Below, piece after piece: positions 27,064 to 35,551 of a stretch of DNA of 64,000 bases. Numbering within the stretch: position 1 is the first letter of the stretch; each line of letters starts with the position of its first letter. Source of the stretch: Microbaculum marinisediminis (GTDB taxonomy: Bacteria; Pseudomonadota; Alphaproteobacteria; Rhizobiales; Tepidamorphaceae); NCBI RefSeq assembly GCF_025397915.1, contig NZ_JALIDZ010000007.1, positions 248,001 to 312,000 on the forward strand, written 5' to 3'. Below the pieces are notes generated by a model, which did not search any database, had not been told where the DNA came from, and was given only the letters and a program-made list of their open reading frames with translations. The position numbers and the translations under genes were made by a program.

Positions 27064-29355
27064 ATGATCCGCACCGTCCATGCCGTCCTGTTTCTGGCCG
27101 CCAGCCTTGGCGTCACCGCCGCCCAGATCCCGGAAGCCGACAGGGCAACCGTTCTGATTCTCGATGCCTCGGGCTCCATGTGGGGGCAGCTCGGGGACGG
27201 ACGGACGAAGATTGAGGTCGCGCGCGACGTTCTCTCGGGCTTCCTGGCCTCCCGCGACCCGTCGGCGCCCCTCGGCGTCCTTGCATACGGGCACAATCGC
27301 AAGGGCGACTGCACCGACATCGAGGTGATCGCCCCGGTCGGTGGGCAGGACGCGGCGGCGCTTTCAGGGCGCCTGGGGCGCATCAATCCCAAGGGCAAGA
27401 CGCCGCTGGGCCAGAGCCTGCGCATGGCGGCGGACGCGATTCCGCGCACCGCGGAAGAGGCCGATATCGTTCTGGTTACTGACGGGCTGGAGACCTGCGG
27501 CCTGGATCCCTGCGCGGTTGCCGACGAACTGGCGGCACAGGGGATCAGGATCCGCGCCCATGTCGTCGGCTTCGGCCTGACGGACGCCGAAGCGCAGACG
27601 CTCGCCTGCGTGCCCGGTCGTACCGGCGGGCTGCTGCTGCGGCCGCAGACGGGGGGCGAGCTTTCCGAGGCGTTGTCGCGCGCGACGGCGAAGGCGCCGC
27701 CGCCTGCCATGACGGGGGCGCGGCTGATCTTCTCCTATTCTGGCGCCATGCCGGAGAGCTATGAATGGCGCCTGCGCGACCGCGATACCGGTGAGGAGCG
27801 CGCGCTCGACGTGGTGACGGGCGAGGCCCGGTACCGGCCCTTCGCGGTGGAGCTCTCTCCCGGCCGGTACACGGCCATCGTCACCGCGAAGGCTGGGCGC
27901 GGCGAGGCGGACTTCGCCGCCACGGGAGAGGGGCAGGACGTCGTCGTCACCCTGCAGGGCGCATTGCCTGTCACCGCGATCCGCGATCGCGGTCCCTATG
28001 CGGCGCGCGGCGAGACGGTGACGATCGACGCGGTCATCACGCAGGCCGGGCAGGAAACCGGGGGCGCGGCGCTGGCGCTTCGGCTCTATCCGGCAGCAGG
28101 CGGCGAGGCGATTACCTACAGCACGGTTGGTGGCGAGGCCGGCACCAGATGGGCCGGCATAAACTTGCCCGACCAGCCCGGGCGCTATCTGCTTCGTCTG
28201 GAGACTTGGGGGGGCGAAGTGCTGGAGGAGATGACGATCGTCGCAGAGCGCGATCCGGCCGTCACCCTCGTCGGGCCGCCGGCCGTGGCCCCGGGCCAGC
28301 CGATCGCCGTCGAAAGCACCGGCAGCCAGCTCTCCAGCGACCGGATCGAGATCTGGCAAGGCGAGACGCGGCTTGACTGGGGATTGACCCTTGGCGATTT
28401 CGCCAACGGCAACCAGCTTCGCGCCCCCGCCGAACCGGGGATCTACGATCTGGTCTATCGTGGCTACGATTCCGGCGGCAACGACGTGGACAAGGCGCGG
28501 GTGTCGATCGAGGTCGGCACCGTGACCGACGACGCCACCGGCGAGGATGCGCTGCGCCGGAAGGCCGAGGCCGACATGGGCCACGGGCCGGACGGCGGAT
28601 CCGATGAAGGCATCGCCTGGGAGGACTATCCCTATCATTGCCTCGGGGGCGACAATTGCGAGGTGCAGGACGAAGCAACCGGCCTTTCCTTCTTCCTGCC
28701 GAAAGGGTGGGTGGCGACCAGCCCCTCCGTGACGCCGATGACCGCGGGGCCGGCCGCCGCCGGCGTGCGGAACCCGCTTCCCAATGTCGAGTTCTACCAG
28801 GCCGGCGGCGACCTCAATGCGATGGTGCTCAATCCGCATCAATGGATCGAGGCCAATGGCCGCTGCGTGGTGACGCGGGCCGGGCCGCTGTGTCTGATGC
28901 GCAATGACGCCGCACCGGACGATGCGGCGGCGGCGAAGGCCGTCGGCATCCTGCAGCATACGCTCACCACCGGTCGGGTGATCCGCCGTTGCGGCGATGC
29001 GCCATGCGACTTTGCCCATCCCAATCCGGCGATCGCAGGCAGGATGCCGCCGCTGTGGTCGGTCGAGGCGGGGCGCGTTCTGGCCGACGGGCGGCTCGCG
29101 ACCTGGTACTTCGATCGCGACCGGGGCGGAAATTTCAAGCTGATCGGTCTCAATCAGGAAGGTGGCGATGCCTGCCTGGAAACCGCGCCCGGCCAGCTGC
29201 TGTGCGAGTTCACGCCGTATATCTCGACCGAGGAATTCGAGCTGATCCGGTCCAGTCTGACGGTCGGGCCGGTGCGGCAGGCGCCGCCCCTGACGTCCGA
29301 CGATATCGAGAACCTCCTCGACCGGCTCGCGCCCTCGCGGCAGCCCGCCGAATGA
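27064..29355 (+). CDS. secreted von Willebrand factor A domain protein
   Basis: A 763-residue exported protein. The signal peptide MIRTVHAVLFLAASLGVTAA is followed by a vWA domain with an intact metal-ion-dependent adhesion site: DASGSMWGQ, the TPLGQSL threonine region and LVTDGLETCG. The middle has beta-rich repeats, and the C-terminal third holds several cysteine pairs (YHCLGGDNCE, RRCGDAPCDFAH). Such proteins act in protein-protein contact at the cell envelope; the ligand is unknown. The ATG at 27064 starts the signal peptide. The end overlaps a possible start of the next gene, suggesting a two-gene operon. Confidence 0.8.
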   Translation: MIRTVHAVLFLAASLGVTAAQIPEADRATVLILDASGSMWGQLGDGRTKIEVARDVLSGFLASRDPSAPLGVLAYGHNRKGDCTDIEVIAPVGGQDAAALSGRLGRINPKGKTPLGQSLRMAADAIPRTAEEADIVLVTDGLETCGLDPCAVADELAAQGIRIRAHVVGFGLTDAEAQTLACVPGRTGGLLLRPQTGGELSEALSRATAKAPPPAMTGARLIFSYSGAMPESYEWRLRDRDTGEERALDVVTGEARYRPFAVELSPGRYTAIVTAKAGRGEADFAATGEGQDVVVTLQGALPVTAIRDRGPYAARGETVTIDAVITQAGQETGGAALALRLYPAAGGEAITYSTVGGEAGTRWAGINLPDQPGRYLLRLETWGGEVLEEMTIVAERDPAVTLVGPPAVAPGQPIAVESTGSQLSSDRIEIWQGETRLDWGLTLGDFANGNQLRAPAEPGIYDLVYRGYDSGGNDVDKARVSIEVGTVTDDATGEDALRRKAEADMGHGPDGGSDEGIAWEDYPYHCLGGDNCEVQDEATGLSFFLPKGWVATSPSVTPMTAGPAAAGVRNPLPNVEFYQAGGDLNAMVLNPHQWIEANGRCVVTRAGPLCLMRNDAAPDDAAAAKAVGILQHTLTTGRVIRRCGDAPCDFAHPNPAIAGRMPPLWSVEAGRVLADGRLATWYFDRDRGGNFKLIGLNQEGGDACLETAPGQLLCEFTPYISTEEFELIRSSLTVGPVRQAPPLTSDDIENLLDRLAPSRQPAE

Positions 29356-29375
29356 CCGCGCGCCGGAGCCATATC

Positions 29376-30134
29376 ATGAAACGACTTTTATCTTTTGCCG
29401 CACTTGGCTTTACCATTGCCGCCGCTCCCGCACTGGCCGATAACGCGATCATCGCCAGATGCACCGGAAACGGCGCCTTCTTCTACCTGTCCGAATTCAG
29501 TGAGGACCTGATCCGGGACGCCATGTCGGCCAATTATGACCTCGGGCCGGCGCCCTCTCCGGGATCGATTCTCGTGCTGCGCGAGGGAAAGGCACCCTAC
29601 TGGGATCCGCGTTCCCGGGCCGACATAGACAGGGACTGCGGCGGTGACGGCGACGACGACCTCGCATTGTTCGACGGTATCCAGCCGCGTTCAGGGCTTT
29701 GGCAGGCCCGGCTGGGGGAAACGCGGCTCGAGGGCTGTCCGGCGGTGATGCAGCAACTTCTCCCCGGGTCCACCGGCGCGCTTCCGGCCGAATGGACGCA
29801 ACCGCGTCGGCTGAAGTTCAAGGTGCCGTTCCACCCCGATCAGCTCCCGCTGACCCGCAGCCTGTCGGCCGATGGCCGCAGCCTCGTCATCTGGCGAAAC
29901 GCGGGCGACGACGCCTGGCAGACGGAGGTGTTCCCGGAACTCTTCGGCCAGATTCCCGCCGGGCTGGACCGCGGCAGCAAGATGACGTGGAGGCTGACGG
30001 TCAGGAGCGAAAGCGAGATCGACCACGTATCGACCGTCCACATCGCGCTACCCGCCGAGGCCGCGGCCGTCATGGGCAGCGCGTCGGATTGCCGGTTCTA
30101 TAGTGCCAATTCCTGGGTGCGCGTGGGCGACTGA
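29376..30134 (+). CDS. secreted protein of unknown function, partner of the vWA protein
   Basis: A 252-residue exported protein with signal peptide MKRLLSFAALGFTIAAAPALA. The mature part contains several cysteines (ARCTGNGAFFYLSEF, DRDCGGDGDDD, EGCPAVMQQ, SDCRFYSAN) and a short acidic aspartate cluster that could bind calcium. I recognise no named domain. The ATG at 29376 was chosen because GGAG lies nine bases upstream; an earlier ATG at 29352 overlaps the stop of the vWA gene (ATGA). The tight spacing implies co-expression with the vWA protein. Confidence 0.7.
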   Translation: MKRLLSFAALGFTIAAAPALADNAIIARCTGNGAFFYLSEFSEDLIRDAMSANYDLGPAPSPGSILVLREGKAPYWDPRSRADIDRDCGGDGDDDLALFDGIQPRSGLWQARLGETRLEGCPAVMQQLLPGSTGALPAEWTQPRRLKFKVPFHPDQLPLTRSLSADGRSLVIWRNAGDDAWQTEVFPELFGQIPAGLDRGSKMTWRLTVRSESEIDHVSTVHIALPAEAAAVMGSASDCRFYSANSWVRVGD

Positions 30135-30276
30135 GCCGTTTCAACGCCCGCCACCAGGATCGGGATTGGAGACGGGACGCTGGAGCTGCTACGCGTCACA
30201 GTCTCGATTGCCGTGCAATGGATTGTCGTGATGCCTGGCCGGATTGAACAGACCGGCCGGGCCTTGCGTTCGAGGC

Positions 30277-31032
30277 TTATCGCCCGGGCATCTGACCCGC
30301 AGTCACCCCGGCGGGCGAATTGTGGATGCCGCACTCGGTCTTGGCGCGCCCGCGCCATCGCCCCGCGCGCATGTCCTCGCCGGGTCGTACCCGGTCCGTG
30401 CAGGGCATGCAGCCAACGGAGGGGTATCCCATGGCTTCGAGCGGGTGACGCGGCAGGTCGTGCCGCGTGAAGTAGCCGTCGATCTCCTCGCGTGTCCAGG
30501 ATGCGAGGGGGTTTGCCTTGATGAGCTGGCCGTCCAGCTCCAGGACGGGGATCGCGCCGCGGGCTGCGCTTTGGTAGCGCTTGCGCCCGGATATCCACGT
30601 ATCGAAACCGCCGAGCGCTTCGTTGAGTGGCTGCGTCTTGCGCAGCGCACAACAGGCGTCCGGATCGCGGCTCCACAACATGCCATCCGGATCGTCCCGG
30701 CGCAGGCAGGCCGGATCGGCGCCGATCCGCCGGACGTCGGTAAGGCCGAGCTGCCTGGCGAGCTTTTCCTGGTACTGCAGCGTGTCGCCAAACAGTTTGC
30801 GGGTATCGACGAACAGAACCGGCAGTGACGGATCGATCGCGGCGACGAGATGCAGGAGCACCGCCGCTTCGGTGCCGAAGGACGACACCAGCGCGACCCG
30901 GCCGAACCGGCTGTCGGACAGGACGGCGCGAACGAGGTCTTCGCTCCCCGATGCGCCGTAGTCCTGCTCAAGCGATGGAAATATGTCGAGCACTGTCGCG
31001 GCTTTCACGCCGATCTCCCGGAGATCATCCAA
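30277..31032 (-). CDS. cysH: adenylyl-sulfate / phosphoadenylyl-sulfate reductase
   Basis: A 251-residue CysH-family reductase. The nucleotide-binding region is VALVSSFGTEAAVLLHLVA, and the catalytic cysteine is in KTECGIH near the C-terminus. Cysteine pairs DACCALRKTQ and GCMPCT are the 4Fe-4S ligand set of APS-type assimilatory reductases, so APS rather than PAPS is the likely substrate. It produces sulfite for cysteine synthesis. It diverges from the UDP-sulfoquinovose synthase gene, a possible sulfite consumer. The usual cysDN and cysI genes are not in the window. Confidence 0.92.
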   Translation of the reverse strand: MDDLREIGVKAATVLDIFPSLEQDYGASGSEDLVRAVLSDSRFGRVALVSSFGTEAAVLLHLVAAIDPSLPVLFVDTRKLFGDTLQYQEKLARQLGLTDVRRIGADPACLRRDDPDGMLWSRDPDACCALRKTQPLNEALGGFDTWISGRKRYQSAARGAIPVLELDGQLIKANPLASWTREEIDGYFTRHDLPRHPLEAMGYPSVGCMPCTDRVRPGEDMRAGRWRGRAKTECGIHNSPAGVTAGQMPGR

Positions 31033-31159
31033 AACGATTCGGTTGGCAGGAAAATGAATGCTTTGGCCGATCGGCCGGGCCGATTGCGCGTCAGCCGCAT
31101 AGTATGTTTAAAGGTGCCACAGTTCGCCTTCGGTTCCAACCACGGTAGCGGCAACAAGC

Positions 31160-32350
31160 ATGAAAATCATGGTTCTGGGCGGTGACGGCTTCTGCGGCTG
31201 GCCGACGGCATTGCATCTCTCCAAGCTCGGCCACGAGGTGGTGATCGTCGACAATCTGTCGCGCCGCATGATCGACGTCGAGCTCGAGGTCGACTCGCTG
31301 ACGCCGATCCGTCCGCTGGGCGAGCGGGTCGCGGCGTGGAAGGAAATTTCCGGCCGGGATATCCCGATACACCGCTTCACCGTCGGCGAGCACTATCACC
31401 GCTTGCTCACGCTGATTAAGGACGAGAAGCCGGACGCGATCGTCCATTTCGCCGAGCAGCGTGCCGCGCCCTATTCGATGAAATCGTCGTGGCACAAGCG
31501 CTACACGGTGAGGAACAACCTCGGCGCGACCAACGACCTTTGCGCCGCGATCGTCGAATCCGGCCTGGACGTCCACCTCGTCCATCTCGGCACGATGGGC
31601 GTCTACGGCTACGGCTCGGCCGGGATGAAGATCCCGGAGGGCTACTTGCAGGTCAAGGTCGAGACGGACACGGGCGATCTCCTCGATCAGGAAATTCTCT
31701 ACCCGGCCAATCCGGGCTCGATCTATCACATGACGAAGACCCAGGATCAGCTCTTCTTCGCCTTTTACAACAAGAACGACGGGCTCAAGGTCACCGATCT
31801 GCACCAGGGCATCGTCTGGGGCACGCAGACCGCCGAGACCCGCCTCGACGAACGTCTGATCAACCGCTTCGACTACGACGGCGACTACGGCACGGTGCTC
31901 AACCGCTTCCTCATGCAGGCCGCCGTCGGCTATCCGATGACCGTGCATGGCACCGGTGGGCAGACCCGCGCCTTCATCAACATCCAGGACACGGTGCGCT
32001 GCATCCAGCTCGCCATCGAGAACCCGCCGCAGAGCCGCGAGCGGGTCAACATCCTCAACCAGATGACCGAGACCCATCGCGTCCGCGATCTCGCCCAGAT
32101 GATCGCCGATATCACCGGCGCCTCCGTCGATTTCGTGACCAATCCGCGCAACGAGGCGGACGAGAACGACCTGCACGTGCGCAACGACCGCCTGCTGCAG
32201 CTTGGGCTTGAGCCGATCACGTTGAAGGAAGGCCTGTTGCAAGAGATCACCGAGATCGCGGCCCGGTATGCCGATCGTTGTGATCGCTCGAAGATCCCCT
32301 GCCGCTCGACCTGGAATGTCAGTCGGGCCCGGGAGCTGCAGGCGCCCTGA
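31160..32350 (+). CDS. sqdB: UDP-sulfoquinovose synthase
   Basis: A 396-residue extended SDR. The NAD-binding motif is VLGGDGFCGWPTALHLS, and the SQD1 signature segments VHFAEQRAAPYSMKSSWHKR, HLGTMGVYGYG and NDGLKVTDLHQGIVWGTQT are present. The active-site Thr in TMGVYG and the YHMTK tyrosine-lysine pair are intact. The enzyme converts UDP-glucose and sulfite to UDP-sulfoquinovose, the head-group donor of the sulfolipid SQDG. The usual partner glycosyltransferase is not adjacent. Length matches the family (about 390-400). It diverges from cysH across 127 bases. Confidence 0.9.
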   Translation: MKIMVLGGDGFCGWPTALHLSKLGHEVVIVDNLSRRMIDVELEVDSLTPIRPLGERVAAWKEISGRDIPIHRFTVGEHYHRLLTLIKDEKPDAIVHFAEQRAAPYSMKSSWHKRYTVRNNLGATNDLCAAIVESGLDVHLVHLGTMGVYGYGSAGMKIPEGYLQVKVETDTGDLLDQEILYPANPGSIYHMTKTQDQLFFAFYNKNDGLKVTDLHQGIVWGTQTAETRLDERLINRFDYDGDYGTVLNRFLMQAAVGYPMTVHGTGGQTRAFINIQDTVRCIQLAIENPPQSRERVNILNQMTETHRVRDLAQMIADITGASVDFVTNPRNEADENDLHVRNDRLLQLGLEPITLKEGLLQEITEIAARYADRCDRSKIPCRSTWNVSRARELQAP

Positions 32351-32482
32351 AGGAGCGCCCCGGACGCGTGCAACCGCAATCGGTGGCGGCGGATTCATCG
32401 GGATCGATCTGTGCCCTCGCCTGAAGGCCGCCGGCGCTGACGTTGGCGCCTTCGGCCGGTCCCCGGCGTTCCCGGTTCGCCG

Positions 32483-33268
32483 CTAGAGACCGGGCGTCGC
32501 GCCGCCGTCGATGGTAAGACCGACCCCCTGGATATGCCGCGCGCGCGGCGAGCACAGGAACACGACCGCCTCGGCGACGTCCTCGGGCTGGCCCAGACGG
32601 CGCAGTCCGGCTTCCGCGCTCTTGCGGGCGCGAACCTCCGCGACGTCGCAGCCCTCGGCCTCCGCCTCCTGCACCAGCAGGGCCTCCATCCGGTCGGTCT
32701 CCGTCATGCCGGGATGCAGGATGTTCACGTTCACGTCGTCGGCCAGTCCCTGCTTCGACAACGCCTTGGTGAAACTCGCCAGCGCCGAGTTGACGGCGCC
32801 GCCGACCATGAAGCCGGGGCTGGGGGTATAGGCCGCTGCGCCGCCGATGTTGACGACGGTACCCTTGCGCGCGACGAGCGCCGGCCATAGGGCCCGCGTC
32901 AGCCGCACCGCGCCGTGGAACTTCAGCGCGAAGCCTTCGATCCAGTCCGTGTCGGCCTGAGCGGGGAAGGCGCCGGCCCGCGTGGCCCCGGCGCAATTCA
33001 CGAGAATATCGAGCCCGCCGAGCGCCTTAAGAGCCCCCTCCGCAGCCGCGAGGCATCCCGCCTCGGCGGAAAGATCGGCGGGGACCGCGTGTGCCTCGCC
33101 GCCCGCGGCGACGATCTCCTCGGCCGCGGCAGTCAGCGCGTCGGACGCGCGCGCGACGAGCGCGACGCGGCAGCCTTCTGCGGCAAGGCGCCGGGCGATG
33201 GCTCGGCCGATGCCCTTGCTGGCGCCGGTGACGAGGGCCGTGCGACCCGTCAGGTCAGTCATTTCCAT
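32483..33268 (-). CDS. SDR-family oxidoreductase with degenerate active site
   Basis: A 261-residue classical-SDR-length protein. The cofactor motif TGASKGIG (residues 14-21), the NCAGA strand (91-95) and the C-terminal IDGGATPG are intact. The catalytic residues are not: where the Ser, Tyr and Lys should be, the protein has NIGGAAAYTPSPGFMVGGAV then N160, so Ser aligns to Gly142/143, Tyr to Gly156 and Lys to Asn160. The helix Asn is Lys116 (FALKFHG). This resembles a known divergent SDR subgroup. Its start overlaps the IclR gene by 14 bases, so both are co-transcribed, divergent from island B. Confidence 0.8.
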   Translation of the reverse strand: MEMTDLTGRTALVTGASKGIGRAIARRLAAEGCRVALVARASDALTAAAEEIVAAGGEAHAVPADLSAEAGCLAAAEGALKALGGLDILVNCAGATRAGAFPAQADTDWIEGFALKFHGAVRLTRALWPALVARKGTVVNIGGAAAYTPSPGFMVGGAVNSALASFTKALSKQGLADDVNVNILHPGMTETDRMEALLVQEAEAEGCDVAEVRARKSAEAGLRRLGQPEDVAEAVVFLCSPRARHIQGVGLTIDGGATPGL

Positions 33269-34109
33269 GGGATGTGTTCCGTTTCGTCTTCGTTGGCGCG
33301 GGGGTTGGGGCGACCTCCTTGGGGCGGAAGCCGAACTGTTCCGACAGTTCGGCCGCGATCGAGCGGGTGACCGACGTGTAGTCCGCCATGTCGGTCAGCG
33401 ACATGCGCCAGACCGGTCCGGAGAAGCCGATGGCGCCGATCACCTTGCCGGTGAAGTCGCGCACCGTGGCCGCCATGCAGCGGACCTCGGCATTGAACTC
33501 GCAATCGTCGAAGGCGATGCCGTCGCGGCGCGCCTTGTCCACCTGCAGCCGCAGCTCCTGCGCGTCCTTCAGCGTGCTGGCGGTGTAGGGCTCGAAGACG
33601 AGGTCGCGCGTGTAGTCCTCGTAGGTCTCCGGACCGAGCCCCGAGAGCAGGGCCTTGCCGATCGCCGTGCAGTAGACCGGCCGGAGCGTGCCCGCGCGTT
33701 CGTTGATCTGGAGCGCGTTCGGTCCCGCGTGCCGCGCCAGGATCAGCGCCTTGCGGCGTTCCCATATGGCGAAGTGGGTCGCCTCTCCGGTCGTCTCGGC
33801 GAGCCTCTCCAGATAGGGCGCGACCGTCGCGCAGATCTCCGCCTCGTCGAGGCAGGCCGAGGCCAGCTGGAAGATCCCGCGCCCCATCCGGTAGCGCTTG
33901 TCGTCGGGGCCGGTGCGAAGATAGCCGAGGGACACCAGCGTGCGGGCGAGGTGATAGAGCGTGCTGGTGTGCAGTCCGAGTTCGCGGCTGAGTTCAGAAA
34001 GCGTGATTCCGTCCCGGTGCCGCGCGACCTCCTCGAGCACGGAAAAGGCCCGGTCGAGCGACTGGATACGGCTGTCGCGACGGTCCTGGGTCTTGTGTTC
34101 GTCAGTCAC
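33255..34109 (-). CDS. IclR-family regulator of island B
   Basis: A 284-residue regulator with an N-terminal winged helix (LSELSRELGLHTSTLYHLAR TLVSL region) and a C-terminal IclR effector domain (YCTAIGKALLSGLGPETY, AATVRDFTGKVIGAIGFSGP). It has a longer basic tail than usual (PTPAPTKTKRN). The start is GTG with AAAGGA upstream. It diverges from tctC across 314 bases that hold two TTCTCA-N3-TGAGAA-type palindromes and a weaker copy, so it likely controls the TTT transporter and catabolic genes and itself. The effector is unknown. Confidence 0.9.
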   Translation of the reverse strand: MTDEHKTQDRRDSRIQSLDRAFSVLEEVARHRDGITLSELSRELGLHTSTLYHLARTLVSLGYLRTGPDDKRYRMGRGIFQLASACLDEAEICATVAPYLERLAETTGEATHFAIWERRKALILARHAGPNALQINERAGTLRPVYCTAIGKALLSGLGPETYEDYTRDLVFEPYTASTLKDAQELRLQVDKARRDGIAFDDCEFNAEVRCMAATVRDFTGKVIGAIGFSGPVWRMSLTDMADYTSVTRSIAAELSEQFGFRPKEVAPTPAPTKTKRNTSHGND

Positions 34110-34121
34110 GGGAGAATCCTT

Positions 34122-34157
34122 TTTGCATAACGAGAAGGATATTACTCATCGTGAGAA
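34122..34157. promoter_or_regulatory. IclR-type operator copies near the iclR start
   Basis: TACTCA-TCG-TGAGAA at 34143-34157 differs from the perfect copy at 34280-34294 by one base in the arms. A weaker match, TTTGCA-TAA-CGAGAA, sits at 34122-34136 just upstream of the iclR GTG. Both would cover the iclR promoter and suit autorepression. Binding is inferred. Confidence 0.5.
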
Positions 34158-34279
34158 AATCAATGCCGTAATTGCTAGTGCGGCCGGCAGCCGCCGGGAC
34201 GACAACCTTAGCAGTTTGCAGCGGAGATGCGCCGAAAGCCGCCTTCTCTGGGGATATTTCGGATTCCAGATGCATAATA

Positions 34280-34294
34280 TTCTCACAATGAGAA
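34280..34294. promoter_or_regulatory. IclR-type operator upstream of tctC (TTCTCA-CAA-TGAGAA)
   Basis: A perfect 6-3-6 palindrome of the size IclR dimers bind. A consensus TTGACA -35 hexamer starts 29 bases downstream at 34323, with only a poor -10 element near 34346, which suits an activator-dependent promoter. The strong AAGGAGG ribosome-binding site of tctC is at 34411-34417. Confidence 0.6.
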
Positions 34295-34423
34295 AAGCCG
34301 GTAAGTTTATGTGGGAAACAGCTTGACAGCAGTTTTCTTTTTCCCCTAGCTCTTCCCTTAGCGGCAGGAGGAACCGCAAGCGGGCCGGTAACAACGGACC
34401 CGTACGGACAAAGGAGGAAGACG

Positions 34424-35407
34424 ATGATTTCCAAGAGAGGACTTCGTACCGGGCTTGCTGTGATGGCGATGGCGTCGGGTGCCGTATTCGCGGGCCCCGC
34501 TGTCGCGAAGGATTGGCCCGAACGCCCTGTTACGCTGATCGTGCCCTGGGGCGCCGGCGGCGGAACCGACACCGTGGCGCGCACCCTCGCCGCGGCGATG
34601 GAGGAGCCGCTCGGTCAGCCCGTCAACGTGGTCAACCGTACCGGCGGCTCGGGCATCGTAGGTCACACCGCGATGGCCGGTGCCGCGCCCGACGGCTACA
34701 CCATCGGCACGATCAACGTGGACCTGAGCCAGCTCGTCTGTCGCGGGCTGACCGATCTGACGGCCGACAAGTTCACCCATATCGCGCTGATCAACACCGA
34801 GCCGGCGGCGGTCAGCGTCAGCGCCAAGTCCGATTTCAAGTCCCTGGAAGAGGCGTTGCAGGCGATCCGCGACAACCCGCCCGGGACCTTCACCGCTTCG
34901 GGCTCGGGCACGGGCAGCATCTATCACCTCGCCTGGGCGGGCCTGATGGTTGCCGCGGGCATCGATCCCAACCGGGTGACCTGGGTTCCGTCCGAGGGCG
35001 GCGGCCCCTCGCTGCAGGACGCGGCTTCGGGCGCGATCGACTTCGTGACGCCGCCGCTGTCGACCGCGGCGCCGCTTGTCGAGGCCGGCCGTATCCGGCC
35101 GCTGGCCACCATGGGCGCCGAGCGCTTCGCGGACCTGCCCGACGTACCGACCGTCAAGGAGGCGATCGACGTCGACTGGACCTCGCAGACCTGGCGGATG
35201 ATCGGCGCGCCCGCCGGGCTTCCCGACGATATCCGCGACAAGCTGACCACCACCGTCCGCACCGCGTTCGACAGCGGGACGTTCACGGAGTTCATGAACG
35301 GCCGCGGCTTCGCGTTGACCTGGATGGACCCGGAGGAGGCGCGTGCCTTCCACAAGTCCGAGGACACCGCCATCTGCGAGGTCATGGAAGCGGCCGGGAT
35401 GCTCTGA
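34424..35407 (+). CDS. TTT-family (Bug/TctC) substrate-binding protein
   Basis: A 327-residue periplasmic binding protein with signal peptide LAVMAMASGAVFAGPAVA. Family blocks are WPERPVTLIVPWGAGGGTDT, TGGSGIVGHTAMAGAAPDGY and GVP-like LPDVPTVKEA. It delivers a carboxylated compound to the TctAB permease. It is the first gene of island B, divergent from iclR. The TctB and TctA genes follow. The ligand is unknown; the enzyme set downstream points to a polyhydroxy or cyclic acid, by inference only. Confidence 0.92.
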   Translation: MISKRGLRTGLAVMAMASGAVFAGPAVAKDWPERPVTLIVPWGAGGGTDTVARTLAAAMEEPLGQPVNVVNRTGGSGIVGHTAMAGAAPDGYTIGTINVDLSQLVCRGLTDLTADKFTHIALINTEPAAVSVSAKSDFKSLEEALQAIRDNPPGTFTASGSGTGSIYHLAWAGLMVAAGIDPNRVTWVPSEGGGPSLQDAASGAIDFVTPPLSTAAPLVEAGRIRPLATMGAERFADLPDVPTVKEAIDVDWTSQTWRMIGAPAGLPDDIRDKLTTTVRTAFDSGTFTEFMNGRGFALTWMDPEEARAFHKSEDTAICEVMEAAGML

Positions 35408-35514
35408 GGGCACTGATCCGAGGTTTCGGGCCGGGCGCTACGGTGCCCGGCCTGGTCGACGCGATCGGACCGCGTGCACGGCCGATCGGCAATTCGCCCG
35501 CCCCGAGCCGCACC

Positions 35515-35551
35515 ATGAGATCCCCAGTGTCATGAGATTCCCAGGGCCATG
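35515..35551 (+). promoter_or_regulatory. two six-codon minicistrons coupled to the tctB start
   Basis: ATGAGAT occurs three times with a 17-base period (35515, 35532, 35549). The first ATG reads M-R-S-P-V-S and stops at a TGA overlapping the second ATG; the second reads M-R-F-P-G-P and stops at a TGA overlapping the tctB ATG. This makes an ATGA-ATGA cascade that could reset or modulate ribosome loading on tctB. Confidence 0.55.
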
